Below, in pieces: positions 23,576 through 36,394 of a DNA stretch of 64,000 nucleotides. The first letter of the stretch is position 1; every line of letters begins with the position of its first letter. Origin of the DNA: Glossina fuscipes (taxonomy: Eukaryota > Arthropoda > Insecta > Diptera > Glossinidae). The stretch covers positions 13,564,525 through 13,628,524 of the forward strand of contig NW_023998414.1 of the NCBI RefSeq assembly GCF_014805625.2. Direction: 5' to 3'. The position numbers and the translations under genes were made by a program. The notes below the pieces were generated by a model. The model did no database searches. It was not told the origin of the DNA and saw nothing but the letters and a program-made list of their open reading frames with translations.

Positions 23576-26389
23576 CATACTTAAAAAAATTCAAACCGCT
23601 TTTGGATGCTTTAAGAAGAGCAACCTTCTACTAAAAACACCTACATATAAGCGATACGAACATTTTATCGGAGCAATGGTATGGTTGAAGACTTGTCTAC
23701 TAAAATGTTCCACGCACCTACGTAAGAGTTTTCTTGAAAGAAAATATTTTTGTAAAAAGATCGGATTTGTGAAATTTTTCGATTAACAACTGAATGGCCG
23801 ATTAAACCATCAGGAAGTGAATTCTATAAAGTTACGAAACTGAGTAACGTAGTACAGCATCCTGTAGGGAAGATGGTATGTTTCTATTAATACTTCCACC
23901 CTTCTACTTCTCCCATTCTATATGCTTTCCTTATCTTTTCAGCGTTTGCTTTTTAGAAGTCTTTTTTTTTTTGAATAACTCTATAATCGTTGTTCTTAAC
24001 GTAAATTGTCTGATTATGAGTGCAGTTCTACAAGTTGAGATGATATGAAAGAAATTATTATGGTCCGGCATAATAATAGTTACTTGTCATATTAGTATTG
24101 GTTTGATAGCGAACACTCTCTTTCCAAGTATGAGAGAAAAGATATTATGGAGAAATAAGCTTAAATCGACTTGAAAAATTATCCTGAACCGATCTCTTTC
24201 TTTGAACATTTAAACTTAAAACAATTAGTAACAAAAATGGTTATGTAAGTTCCCAATGACTTTCATTTATGCGACACGACCCTCAAATACACATAATCAG
24301 GTTTTCTCCATCTAGTCTAGTTTTCTATGGATACCAATGGCTTCTACTTATTACTATCAAATATGGCTATGCATAGATATGTCCATAACATATATTATAT
24401 GTAAATAAGATATCGATTGACAAAGATCACTTCAAAAAGTGCATTGAATTGAAAGGACAATGCGTTGGATAATTTTTTTCTACATTTTTACATTTGTTCT
24501 TTGTCAGATTTCATATTTCTACGTACGTATCAGTTGTAAGCATAAAAAGCGGTAAAGAATGTTTACATAATACCTCCTTAAGTACGATTTTTACTTAAAG
24601 ATGCCTGTGCTATGTAAAAAAAAAAAAAAAAAAAAAAATAAGTAAATAAATTCTTCATCGAAATCAAACAGTAAACGCAGTAAAGCAATCTTCTCTATCC
24701 GTCCCATTAAAATGTAATTCTATTTAATTTTTGCATGAAATTCGTTTAACGAATATTCGTATAAATCTTTTAACCGCAATATTTTCAACTATAATTTTTT
24801 GTTTTCGTGGCCGACTTTGTGTGCAGTTTTCTAAAAGCAATTATAGAAATCCATCAGGAGTAAATAAATGTGTTAAAATTATCTAAGACAAAATAATGTA
24901 TGAAAAGAAAGACGAACGTAACTAATAGCGCATGTAGAAGAGATGCATTTTCTGATTGTTATCAGCGGTAGTGTGTATAAAGACACATTTCATTTTGCAT
25001 ACCCACCGTAGATACATGATAACACTTGGAAAGCAAACCAGCCATCCCTATTTAGCATACATTCAAGAACGGAGTGCCGATTATGATAATGTTTCTGCGT
25101 TATTTGTTAAGTAAAATTTTCACAACTCTTTATTCGGCCCATTCATAAAATTTGTATTCAGTCAAACGCTATTGTTTATTATTGTGTTAAAAGTACACAA
25201 ACAAAATATATGTGTATTTTCTTAAAAACATAAAAAAGAAAACAAAAAAAAAAAAAGAAGAAAACACTGTTGCACTGCCAGCTGAATTGTCCTTGACCTT
25301 TTCGCACCTCCATAATGTTATGCGAAAAAAACCATGTCAAATATAGAGCCAATTAAAAGAAATGAGGAAACAAAAATATACTTTTGCTTCTATATACATA
25401 AATACATATTTATATGTAATATGAAATGATAAATAAACATTTTTGCTATAAAAAAAAAAGGAAAAAAGAAAAAACGATTCTTATAAGTCAGATAAAAAAA
25501 AAAATGTATATATATAAAAATATGAGAAAATGATAAAAGAATTCTGCTTATATCTCTCTCTCTCTTTCTATATATACATATATATACATGGATATCTATA
25601 TATCTATATATCTGCTTATCGGTTTTTATGCATAAAGAATTGACTTTAAATATTATTTAAATATACATTCCCTATTCCTAATCGGATCTTTGTAAAACAC
25701 GGACTTTCCATCTTAAATGTAAACTTTTTGTTTACAATCAACTTAAGATTGATATTTGACATATTAATGGCCATTTAAGAAGTCAGTTAAAAATTAGCTA
25801 AATTATTAATTTCTTTTATAAATTCAATTTATCCCATATACATAAGTATTATAACTTATATGGCTTTGTCCGAATTTATGATATATAAATACAATTTAAA
25901 ATAATAACAAAAAAATTTTTTTATGTCCAAATAACTGTAAATATAACGTAATAAAAAAAAAGCAAAGAGTAAAAGGCTTTTCATTTAACAAAAATTGATT
26001 TTATGTCACTCATGCAATCAACCTTCTTGGCGAACCTCTGAGACTTATTGTGTTTCATAATATAACACAACGTTCAGGACAACAGTATTTTGTATTCTTA
26101 TTATGATTCGCAATATGCTTGATTCCATCAAAGTTTGCAATTTTGTATGAACGGCGAGTTGATTTTGCAGAATGAATTACTTGTAGTTTAACAAAATTTA
26201 ATTAGCTTAGCATAATTAGCAACAAGTAATTTAAACGAATTGCATGCATTAAATGCAACGGTCAAAGGAACACATATTTTGTCGATTATTAACGAAAGCG
26301 ATACCCATCTTGCGCAAAGCTGTTTGTACTCAATCAACGCCACTTTACATTTATTAATAGAAAGAGTTTTCAAACTAAACTTTTGTATA

Positions 26390-26615
26390 GAAAGCGTTCG
26401 AAAAAGTGGGACATTGCTCCTTGAGTCAGTGCAACCATATACATCGCAATATTTCCAAACTTGCAACTTGTAGGTCAAAATAACCCGGACGGACAGACAT
26501 ATGCAATCTTAAATTGAATCAGAAAGTGATTCGGTATAATAAAAGCCGGGTCCATGTCAAGTCGTTCTATGCAATTCATACATTCGCGCAAACTTAATAT
26601 GTCCTTCTTTCTTAA
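26390..26615 (+). mobile_element. R1 dispersed repeat, 3' half
   Basis: Contains ATCGCAATATTTCCAAAC, GCAACTTGTAGG, CCCGGACGGACAGACAT, AATTGAATCAGAAAGTGATTC, GGTATAATAAAAGCCGGGTCC and CGCAAACTTAATATGTCCTTC. Overlapping open frames at 26188-26478 (both strands) are shadows or chance. Confidence 0.65.
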
Positions 26616-26744
26616 TTATATACTAATACAATTGCAGGATGAATGCTGAAGTGGCAATCAACCGATTTCCAATTCACTCTTAAATTCCGTACTCTTAAGT
26701 GATATAATAATCAATACTTTGCAAAGATAGGCGACTGTTATTGC

Positions 26745-26990
26745 ATCTTAGACCACTCGTGGTATAGGATTTGTTAAGATTGCTGGGACTACCACAGAAA
26801 CAAAACCCCGGAGGACTTGATTACACCGATCGAAGCAAAAACCATTTTCTCAATCATTTTCTGTGTCGATTTAAAATTGTCTGCCGTCTGCCGCCTGTCA
26901 TGGGATAACTGTCCACCTGTACTTTTGTATTTAATATGTTTATTGAATAGTTGATGCACCGACATGTTTTAGTCTAAAAATGAACGCTAT
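26745..26990 (-). mobile_element. R1-like copy, minus orientation, decayed
   Basis: Has the reverse of the 3' end (ACCACTCGTGGTATAGG), CACCGATCG with a decayed TCAATCATTTTCTGTGTCGATTTAAAATTGTCTGCCGTCTG, and little beyond about 26900. It lies head-to-head with the copy at 26390, giving a second inverted R1 pair. Confidence 0.5.
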
Positions 26991-27431
26991 TTAAAATGAC
27001 TTGGGTCGGCTCACTGCATAGCTTTCATACCACCTATGATTTAGATTAAAAAAAAACATGCATTTTGGGCAACAAAAGCCTTCAGGACTTTCATTTCGTG
27101 ATAATAAAATTTGAAGAAATATTTTTCAAAATTATCCTTAGTTCATAATTATCACTTGATTTTCTTAATATGAATTCTAGAATGCTTTTCTTTTTAATAT
27201 TGTTTTTGAATCTCAAGAGAATAGTAAATAATGGATTTAAGATAAATGGTGTCTTGATTAGAGAAGCAAACAAAATTGCTTAGTTTTCAATCTATTGAAC
27301 GTATATATCTAAATGTCAGTTGACAAACTTCTTGGTGTAAAAAAATTTATAAAGTGCAAAATAAATTAACAGAAAAAATAAAGTCATAAAAAATGCTCTC
27401 AAAATCCTCTCACACGTAATAATAAAGCGCA

Positions 27432-27464
<33 letters not shown>

Positions 27465-29482
27465 AAGAAAAATTAAGTTCAAGTTGATGCGAATTTTTTC
27501 CACTTCTTTGCTGCCCTTCTTCGTGCAATGAAGGCATGGAAAACAAGTAGTATTTTAAAAATATTTACAATCGTCATTTGAATAACCCCGGGAGCTGTTT
27601 TGTGCAAATGGCTAACAACAGTATGCTAATGAGATTAAATGTCAATTGCACGTAAATTAATAAAAGAACAAGAGCAGCACGAGTAAAAGCAAGTTTGATC
27701 CCAGAATGCATTTTACAAACAAACAATGCCACTCGTATATATATATATCTATATATATCTATATATATATATGTAGTTTTTGATATTAGATGCTATGAGA
27801 AAAGGACACTAAAACTGAAAATGAATCATTTAGTAATTGTAGTAAGTTTACAGTTAGAATTGACTTACGTAGTAAAATTTGGATTCCAAATGGATTATAC
27901 ATTTTTTATTGTTAGCCAGTGTCCAACTGTAATCAAAATGGTAAATTGATCATAACTCTGTTTAAATAACTTTTACCGAATGCAAGAATAACGCACAACT
28001 AACTTTGCATCCCAAAGCTTAACTATGACGCCTTTGATTTGACAAAACCTATTTTACCTCTCTTTATCAATTTATAAAAGTTAAAGTGCAGAAAAGTAGG
28101 CAAAGGAACGAAGATAGATTCATGCAGAAGGTTAGATGGTTAACCGAACAGATAATGGAGATTATAGAAATGGCAAACAATTGAAAGTATATATAGACAG
28201 ACATAGGAAGCATAAACGAAAGCATAATGGTTTTGATCGATAATGAATGACAAATTGACAAGGCTACTGTATTGACTCAGTAAATAATTTCTTCTTCTAA
28301 GAATTGAAGACTTTCGATAATCTTCAATTTATTTCAAATTTTTTTATGAATTTTCATCATTATTACTTATACATACTTATCTCAACTAAAATTAAACTCA
28401 TTCTGTATACAGTGCAGCAAAATTATTTCCATAAGTTTCGATTTTGAGGACGTTATCGTATTAGGTATACCTATGTAGCAGTTTATAAGAAAACAGCTCT
28501 TCGTTGAAATGGTTAGACTAAATGATTAACAGTGACTTTTGATAACTAATTATATGTATGTAAAAATTTCGTTTCAATTGATTATTGATTTTAATTAAAT
28601 AACAAACTACGTGTCCGTAATGAATTTTGTATAGAAACAGTCGAACCTTATAAGGGCTGTGGCCAAATAGAGTGATAAATATTTTTCAACGAACACACTA
28701 AGCTAAGTCTATTGCGAGAACGAGTTTATAAAAAAACGTGTCTTCTTTTTTTAAAGGCTGGTTAAAAAGCGGTTAAGTCGATGTACGAAATCTAAGAAAA
28801 TTTAAGACGCGTTTACATGAAAAATGCAAGCGTGCATGCTGCGTTTTAACATACTAGAGAGACGGACATTCGAAGTGAAAACATTTTGCATACAGATCTT
28901 CTTCTTGTTTATCTTTAATTTCAAATTGAAAATATTTTAAACTGATCTGTAAAGATTTCGCTTATTTAAAAGCGAAATAACTTACTATTTTTTCTTTCGT
29001 TTTTTTTATTTATTTTTTTTTTGCACATTTTTTGTTGAAAGCTACAAACTGAAGAAGGAATTTAAAGGGAGAAAGAATTACGCTTATATAACAACATCAA
29101 CATTATGCTTTCAATTTCATCTTTGTTTTCAATTCTCTCATTGTATAAGTGCACGCTTATTTGTTTTATAAAGGTAAGCGTGTAAAAATATGTGTAAGTG
29201 TGTGTACGTATGTGTATGTGATTGCTTTCGCATATATGGGAATAAGAGGTAAACCATCATGTTCTCGCATTTAATATTTACCCATGTGTTTATGCATGCA
29301 GTCACAAAGTGTTTTACTACTATTTCACTTTAATTAATGTTACTCATACGTCCTCAAACGCCACTACACAGTGCACTACCAACACGCATAGAGTAAAGGA
29401 GCTCACATGCCAAACAAAACTTAATAAACGAATATAAACAGTTTGGCGGTTTTAATCAATGGTTGTTGGTACAGGGTTTCAT
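26991..29482. other. AT-rich non-coding, no gene seen
   Basis: Includes a poly-A run of about 28 at 27434-27461 and a TA/TATC composite at 27736-27772. No coding-like segment was recognised. Confidence 0.5.
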
Positions 29483-29545
29483 TGACGAAATGACGTACTG
29501 ATGAATTGACGGACTGACGGAATGATCGACTGACGGACTAACTAG
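29483..29545 (+). repeat. TGACGGAC-type minisatellite
   Basis: Imperfect 7-9 bp units: GACGAAATGACG, TGACGGACTGACGG and TGACGGACTAAC. It may be an expanded GGACGGAC core from a lost R1 copy. Confidence 0.6.
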
Positions 29546-29645
29546 TGAATATCCGATACCCAAGCGTACGTATGCAATATAATATAATACTTATTTTGCA
29601 TGGGCGCCAGTTTGTGTAATTAAAGAGAATATTCCGTTGTTTTTG

Positions 29646-29785
29646 TTGTTATTATTATTATGATTATTATTATTATTATTATAATTATTATTATTATTAT
29701 TGAAGTTTTTCTGTTGTTTTTATTATTGTTGCTGTTGTTGTTTTTGTTGTTGTTGTCGTTGTTGTTGTTGTCGTTGTTGTTGTTA
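29646..29785 (+). repeat. (ATT)n then (GTT)n trinucleotide tract
   Basis: ATT units to about 29701, then mostly GTT units from about 29723 with GTC and ATT interruptions. The open frame across it is repeat-derived. Confidence 0.95.
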
Positions 29786-30538
29786 TGCCAATCTAAATAT
29801 TTGAAACCAAATTATGGGTATTTAACAAACCTCGCAGCCTAAGATGGGAATTGTGTATGCATTCCACCTCGTCAAAATCCCTCAACGCAGAGCTTTTGAG
29901 CCAAATTAGCTTTTCGTGATTTTATGCTTTTATGCATAATTACAAATTCATCATTACCGCTTACGTTGTGATTCGTTTTCCATATACATATGAATTTCTT
30001 TGGATTTCAGCTTTTTGGCTTTTGTTTTTCAGTTTCATGTCATAAATGGCACAAACACACACATACATATATATATGTATATATGTATATATATATATAT
30101 ATACGCGACACGTATATGCGAACAGTTTGCATACAGCACATGAAGCTTTTTTTTTTTTTTATGTGTCATAATGTTAATAGGTTGTCAGTTTTGTTCATTA
30201 ATTCTCTGCAGGCTATTGCGGAAATTGCAAATGTTTTACAGTGTTTGTTTGTGCATGTTCTTCTGTGCAAGCGTGTGCGAATATAATGCAATGAGAGTCA
30301 TACTATAGAACAGATTTTTCCTTTTTTTTTCCATGTTATTGCATTTTAGTTAATTGGAGCAGAACTGTGTCCCAATAACGACGGCTGCTTCTGACCATGA
30401 GTAAAAAAAAAAACATCGAGAAATTCTTCTGATGTTTTCTTTTAAATTCAAATAAACAATTTTTAAAAAATGTGTTTACAAATTAAAAAAAGAGAATAAT
30501 CAGTTTTTAAATTTACATATGATATATATATTTACATA

Positions 30539-30540
<2 letters not shown>

Positions 30541-30583
<43 letters not shown>
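30541..30583. repeat. (AT)21 microsatellite
   Basis: Uninterrupted, preceded by two copies of TTTACATATGATATATATA. Confidence 0.97.
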
Positions 30584-30588
<5 letters not shown>

Positions 30589-30734
30589 GTTAGGGTTTTC
30601 AAAATAAATTATTTGCTTTATCACAAATAATTGCTAACAATAGTTGTCTTCAAAAACAATTAAAAAAATAATATTAAGCCATGGCCAACCATGCATAATA
30701 GCGAACACTACCTGGCTTAATGTAGTTATATTCA

Positions 30735-30955
30735 CATAACGTTACGAATCAATTTCGGTAACATTCGTCCTTGCCGTCAAAACACGTTAATGGTTTGTGA
30801 CGAGTATAAGAAAATAAGACGTAAAGACGAGCAGACAAGCTCAAAGTGATTCATAAAGTTATTCTGAATCGATCGCTATAATAACGAGAGATAGATCTAT
30901 CTCAATTCCTTTTAGGTATTACATCCTCATAGGCTTAATGTAGCCTTATATCATT
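30735..30955 (+). mobile_element. R1 dispersed repeat copy, decayed
   Basis: Shows CACATAACGTTACGAATC, AAGACGAGCAGACAAGC in place of the GGACGGAC tract, GATTCATAAAGTTATTCTGAATCGATCGC with the hairpin arms mostly kept, and GATCTATCTCAATTCCTTTTAGGTATTACATCCTCATA. Confidence 0.65.
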
Positions 30956-30959
30956 GTGT

Positions 30960-32324
30960 AAAATCGGTTAAAATTTGCAAGAGTCTCTTTCATAAATTGA
31001 TCACAAAACCTGGTTCAAGTTGACAAAAATCAAAAAACCCTACACGCGTTAATACAGAATATTCCGATAAAGTTATCGATTAAAATTGAATCAATTAATT
31101 GATTGAATCGAAAGCATTAGAAATGCATTCATCTCGAGGAATACATAGTTTCGTCAAAAACGTCATTAGAAATTTAATTAGTGGTAGTTTTAAATATGGT
31201 TTGACGTAATAACTTTCTTGTGGCATTTTTGCAAGCAATTTAACGAAAAAAATAATAAATAAAAAAGAATAAAATATTAACAAAATTCATATAGCAGAGG
31301 TCTTTCGCGACGCATAAAATTTTTGCGAAATTTGTGGACAAAAATATGTTTTCCTTCCACATGTAAAATAAAATTGAATTTCATATACCTAACGGAACTC
31401 GACGATTATTTTGTTAAAATGCAATTCAGTCTTTATTTAAGTTTTATAAAGCAGAGGAACCACAACTATGAACAACATCGATCTGTATCGGAGTCAAGCA
31501 TTTTTTAATTAAATTCCATTAAGTAACGATAATCAGGAACTTTTTGTGTCATATATACCAATATATAAATATAGTAAAAGAATGTAAAAAGAGAAAATAT
31601 TTATATCCGTATAGATTACCTCATCCCATGCACTTTAGCCTTCTCTCCTCTCCTCCGTTTACTTTAGAACAAACAAAATATTCAAATTTAAACTGAAGAT
31701 AAAGACTCAACCGATTGCAGTTACTACGGTCAACGTTGTGTAAAAAAGCCATAAACCTTAATCAGTTTAAGAGCAAGCCTATACTTGCGCTATAAGTCAA
31801 GTGTAGGAGAAGAAAAATACAAAAAAAATTAACATAAATGGTGAATATTGAAAGACTCCATTTCAAGCCTCCTCTATTAATTTTCTTCTTTCATGTTTGA
31901 CTTAAACTTATTGTTAAGTTTCCTTATAATTTTCTATTTGTTTTGTTGGTTTTTCGGACCAGCTACGACTTGCAACTATTTAGAGTCTCTTAAGCCACAT
32001 ACTGCAGTCATTACAGCCTGGCAAGCCTCAAACAACCACAGCAACCATAACCATCGTCTAAAAGCAAAATAAAAAAATACAAACAATAACAACAACAAAC
32101 CCACATCAATACCAACAAAACGCATACCGAACATTATTGTACGTACAGTATAAGCATAGAAAACACAATAACCGAATACAACAACATAGAGCAGCACATC
32201 GAATCTACTACGTATTGAACTTTTGTATCCAAGAAGCCACAGAATGCTGTCCTTCGTTGTATTGTAATTTTACGGTTACTTCATTTGTACGTGAAAATTG
32301 TATGCCAGTATAAATGTATGCATG

Positions 32325-32357
<33 letters not shown>

Positions 32358-33200
32358 GTCATAGATAACCCGACGAAGTTTGCAAAATAATTTGTATTCG
32401 TTACACACGCAGGCACATTCATATGCATTCTTATGTACATAGTAAAGTCGTTTATACATGTATTTATACGTGTGTCGTTTATATATGGATGCATGTATGT
32501 ATGTGTATATACCTGCACTTCACATAAGTTGTATTTGCAATCTTACTATCTCTCTCTTTCTCTCTCGTTCTTTCTCTTATTCTCTGTTTGTCTGTCTCTC
32601 TCTCTCCCTCTCTCTTTCTCTCTCTCACTCTCTCTCTCTATCTATCTCTCCGTATAAAATAGATTAAATTTTTCTGCTTTACAATGTATTAAAGGAATAT
32701 AAATCGAATCTATTAAAATGGAGAAATTTTCTTCTTTCACAAACAATGGCAATAAAAGCGTATAGACTTTAAACCAAGATAAATTTTAACATTGCGTAAA
32801 GCAATAATTGTAAATTAAACAAACGGCGGGCAAACTTCTTCTCATAATAACAGGAGATCTTAAGAAAAATTAAATTTTCGATAACACTTACAATAATTTT
32901 ATAGTCTTCCGAAAAAAATTTACATCTTTTCAGTGTTTCTCTTCCTCATGATCGACTAAATCTTTCATTTTCGCATAGCATTTCTTCCACAACGTTACAT
33001 ATATACAGAAAACAGTTGTCCCAGTCCTTGTCTTTTTTGGTTTTCAAATATATCAAGTGCGTAACGTAGCAGATGACTTTTACAAAAATGCCATAGTAAA
33101 TGCTCAACTAATCTCTTTCGTAACGAAAATTATTATTCACCTAAAAAGTTGTGCACCTATAAGAGTCAAATTATCATTTAAATCGATATATCTGTTGCTC
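30960..33200. other. AT-rich non-coding, no gene seen
   Basis: Holds TA tracts at 32325-32358 and a CT-rich tract at 32547-32651. No coding-like segment was recognised. Confidence 0.5.
32547..32651. repeat. CT-rich compound microsatellite
   Basis: About 105 bp of TCTC with TTTC, TGTC and CCTC interruptions. Open frames through it are artefacts. Confidence 0.93.
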
Positions 33201-33537
33201 GGTCTTGACGCTCTGTGAAAAGTAATGGGCGATGACGATTCAAGATTTAACGTTAAATTCAATTTCCCCTGTTGAGAAGACGCAGTTCACTGCTTTTTCG
33301 GGTTTTCAGGTGAACATCCAATCTCTATTACCTTTGGGAAACTTCTTAAGAGTTCTTAACTTCTTTTTTTCATTCCTCTATGGCCAATCATTCAGATTAT
33401 CTCGCCTATCTGTATACCACGTTGACTGCCATAAAGAGTGTGGGAAAAGAGATATAGACAGCAAGTTGTCCCGGCCTAGAGGATAGAGCAATAAGCCTTT
33501 ACGGCCTAGAGCACTTTAAGTACGATCATCAAACCGA

Positions 33538-33608
33538 ACTGAGAGATTTGAACGCGCGAATATCGACGTTTTAATCACAACTTTTAGCTACTAAGCTATG
33601 CGCGAAAC
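33538..33608 (-). pseudogene. tRNA-like relic or SINE head
   Basis: On the minus strand an A-box-like TAGCTTAGTAGCT and a B-box-like CGTTCAAATCT stand at roughly tRNA spacing. The D-arm pairs (GCTT with AAGT, one wobble). The T-arm stem GCGCG/CTCTC pairs at three of five positions. The anticodon stem does not form, so it is not a working tRNA. A decayed tRNA gene or the head of a tRNA-derived SINE are both possible. Confidence 0.33.
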
Positions 33609-33609
33609 A

Positions 33610-34840
33610 TTCAGCTCTTTTTCAGTTACAAATTTAGGCTCTTTCCCTAAGAATGCTTGAATCTCGCGATCAATCGTAAAGCGATCTTATTTAATTAATT
33701 CAAGCGTGACATCTCTGTTTATTCTTGCAATCAACGACATCCCACGAGCTTTTTTCAATTCATTAGCCGGCAAAATAGGTCTTCATAATAAGTCTTTTAC
33801 TTCAAGGGCTTAAAATTAATGGTCTGCTGCACTGTTGCTTCCTTCAAAAATATTATCTTTTAAAGGCTTTCCTAAGTCAATTGTTCTAATTCGGATGCCT
33901 TAGTCTTTCATATTATGATCTAATTTTTAATAAACTAAACGTCCGGTAGCTACTTTTCTGGTAACTAATTGCTCGCATACAATTTTATGACATGGCATTT
34001 TTTTACAACTTTACGACTCTTATTGTCATATATGTCGCGCGTAGGTTTATATCCATTACCGATGCCAGGCGGGAGGTATATTCATTTTATCAAAATACTT
34101 ACTACATCCAGAACGAAGCTCCATAAGATTTGTGTATTATTGATTAGCGTCGAATTCACAACCGATTTAAACACGGTTGTCCGTCCGCCCGTCTGTCTAT
34201 CTGTTTGTGTAATGTCTCTGGTAGACAATCTCTTGGCCACTTCTACTATAATATAATAGAGCATTGAAAATTTCATTCTTTTGCCAAAACGTTTGCAGCA
34301 CGCAGAAAGAAACTTCCGAGACGCATATTATTGGTTAGTATCAAATCGGAACTAATATACATATGTTTCTCAGTCCGCCTCTCCATACACCTATTAATTG
34401 CTGTGATAAACGCACTCAGGGTCGAATATAAAGAGATATCTGCTTTAGATATAAATTTCCACTTTTACTCTACAATAAATAAAGTGATCAGGCACGCCCA
34501 ACCAACATCATATAAACTAAAAAAAAATTTAATTTCATCCTCTTTTTTTATGTCTTTTTATTTTTAGAAAAACTGACTTATTTCTTATCTTTTTTATTTT
34601 TCTTATTCATTTTTATTATTATTTTTTTTTTATTTTTTTTTTTTTTAATATCACTTTTTTTTTACAATCTATCTAATAAAGATTATAATTAAATGTTTTA
34701 AAAAAAAAAAAAAATTGTAAATAATAAAATTTCTTATGGCCCAAAGAGGGCAATAAAACAATATATTTATGACGTTATGCTATACAAAGTGGAATTTTAA
34801 TTAAATTTATTTAATATAGATAAATAAAGAAATTAAAGTG
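33610..34840. other. Non-coding stretch with one TCCGTCCG patch
   Basis: A CCGTCCGCCCGTCTGTCTATCTG patch near 34180-34205 resembles the R1/R2 GGACGGAC core on the opposite strand, but the flanks are too decayed to call a copy. Poly-T/A runs occur at 34620-34650 and 34698-34714. Confidence 0.45.
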
Positions 34841-34844
34841 GACC

Positions 34845-35190
34845 ACGGCCGCCATTAAACGCCCTACATCGAGCTACAATTATTCATATAAAGCATTTGA
34901 AAAACTTACGTTATGTGGAAAATAGTCGAAAAAGTCGACCGATCCGAATCATTTTCAAAAGCATTCGTTCTTGGGCCAAATCAACTCAGTGTAGCAAATT
35001 TAATCAAAATATATCAAAAATTGTCCCCTATTGGTTTAACATATGAAAACAACATGCCCGGACGGACGGAAAAGCTTAGATCGATTCAGACAATAATTTT
35101 GATATATATAATATAATGTAAGGCGGGTATATGTCAATTCCTTCTGGGACGCATCCGCTTGTAGCACAAGTAGTGCAGACTGTAATAATA
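34845..35190 (+). mobile_element. R1 dispersed repeat, well preserved
   Basis: One of the best copies: CCATTAAACGCCCTACATC, ATTATTCATATAAAGCATTTG, CGACCGATCCGAATCATTTTC, GCATTCGTTCTTGGGCCAAATCAAC, GTGTAGCAAATTTAATC, AAAATATATCAAAAATTGTC, CCCGGACGGACGG, AGATCGATTCAGACAATAATTTTG with the hairpin damaged, CAATTCCTTCTGGGACGC, and GTAGCACAAGTAGTGCAG. Confidence 0.75.
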
Positions 35191-35199
35191 ATTTCATTT

Positions 35200-35990
35200 T
35201 TCATCATAGATGAAATGTTTCGATGCTTGTGCAATCTTTTTATTTCATTGAATACATATCAGAGACAAATTGCGAAATGATTTACATGATTATTAAATCT
35301 ATGTAGATATTGAAAATAAAAACGAAATTTTATATCATCACAGTTACAAGGCTTTATTACAAACGAGCCATGAGTTATATACAATGAGGTGAAGAGGTTT
35401 AGATTGCTTAACAGTCTTATAGTAGTTTGATGTTTAGTGAGTTACTGACTCTTACCTACAAAAATTGCATAACATAAATCGGAGTGGGTTAGAACATGCT
35501 CTTATATAAAATGCATTTATTCTTTCGATTAAACTGTGATCCTAGACGAACAAGCCATTGGGGTCTCTTGATTATTGAGTTAAGTTGCTGGAGTTGAATT
35601 TTTATGTACTGCTGCCATACTAGTCTTGATATGTTTTCTTCGCCATGAACGTTATACACGTCGAGCTTTCAGCTTTCATTTTAAAATTCCATGTCTCCGG
35701 TAAAAGTGAAACATGGATTGGAGTTATACTGTTACTGTTCGATGGAAACATTATTAGCATTCGTATTCGTAGCCGAGCAATGGACTCGAATTGATGGACT
35801 ACACTTGGTCGTAGCTATTGTAAATGTTCAGTAGGTAAACGCATAACACTTACTGATTGCGTACACAATCTAGCTAAGCCGCGGTCACTCCTTGCATCTT
35901 TCCTTACGTTGCAATTTTTCATAGTTCTCATAGTTCTCCTATTTTCAATTTTAAAGGTGAAATGTTCATTTCACATATGAGATAAATAGG
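35200..35990. other. Non-coding, no element recognised
   Basis: Slightly less AT-rich from 35560 to 35900, but no frame gives a match I can name. An AG|GTAAGA motif sits on the minus strand at 35456/35455. Confidence 0.45.
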
Positions 35991-36017
35991 AAATAATTAG
36001 GTCTACAAATAAATAGT

Positions 36018-36392
36018 CGAAGTTAGTAAGCGAAGTAGATTAACATCATTAAATATGGTCTTCTGCCATCTATCGGGAAGTTTATGGATATCTTCGCGGT
36101 ACAAACTTTCTGATTTCTTTCGAAGCGAAATATTGAGCGAGCGATCTTCGGATATCTTCAATTTCTGTCAATCGCTGATCTGATAGATCTAGAGTACACT
36201 GATTTGAACAAGCGGAAATTTGAAGGAGCTTGCCGGGAGAAGTTCCCAACTCAAGTTGAACATTACTTCGCTTGTTGCTTTTGTTGTATGCGGGTGTGAG
36301 TGTTGCCATGAAGTAAAAACCCTTTCAATGTCTTTTATCCCCAAATGGTCTTTGTTCTTCAAGCGAATCAATTAGATTGATTAGTGCATTTT
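36018..36392 (-). mobile_element. Mariner transposase C-terminal relic
   Basis: Read across frameshifts, the minus strand gives the C-terminal third of a mariner transposase. LEEQRPFGDKRH is followed by the HPHTTKATSEVMFNLSWELL block at about 36237-36296, which matches RPHTAKATREKLEELGWELL of the family. Then come IEDIRRSLAQYFASKE and YREDIHKLPDRWQKTI, the mariner C-terminal signature. The residues where the HDN aspartate should stand read WQHS, so the second catalytic aspartate is lost. TTAGGTCTACAAATAAATAG at 35997-36016 may be the 3' terminal inverted repeat, just beyond the stop. The N-terminal two thirds are absent and a LINE fragment takes their place at 36395. Confidence 0.85.
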
Positions 36393-36394
36393 GT

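Larger units (their letters stand above)
19255..26385. other. Long AT-rich non-coding stretch
   Basis: No gene was recognised. T-rich runs at 19480-19495 and 19560-19577, an A18 run near 21811-21828 and an A24 run near 24616-24640 occur. Apart from the microsatellites and purine-rich patch listed separately, and the low-confidence frame at 20135, nothing stands out. Confidence 0.5.

Noticed and set aside
32208..32667. Overlapping frames on both strands near 32.4 kb
   Set aside because: They are built on TA and CT microsatellites (IY and LS runs).
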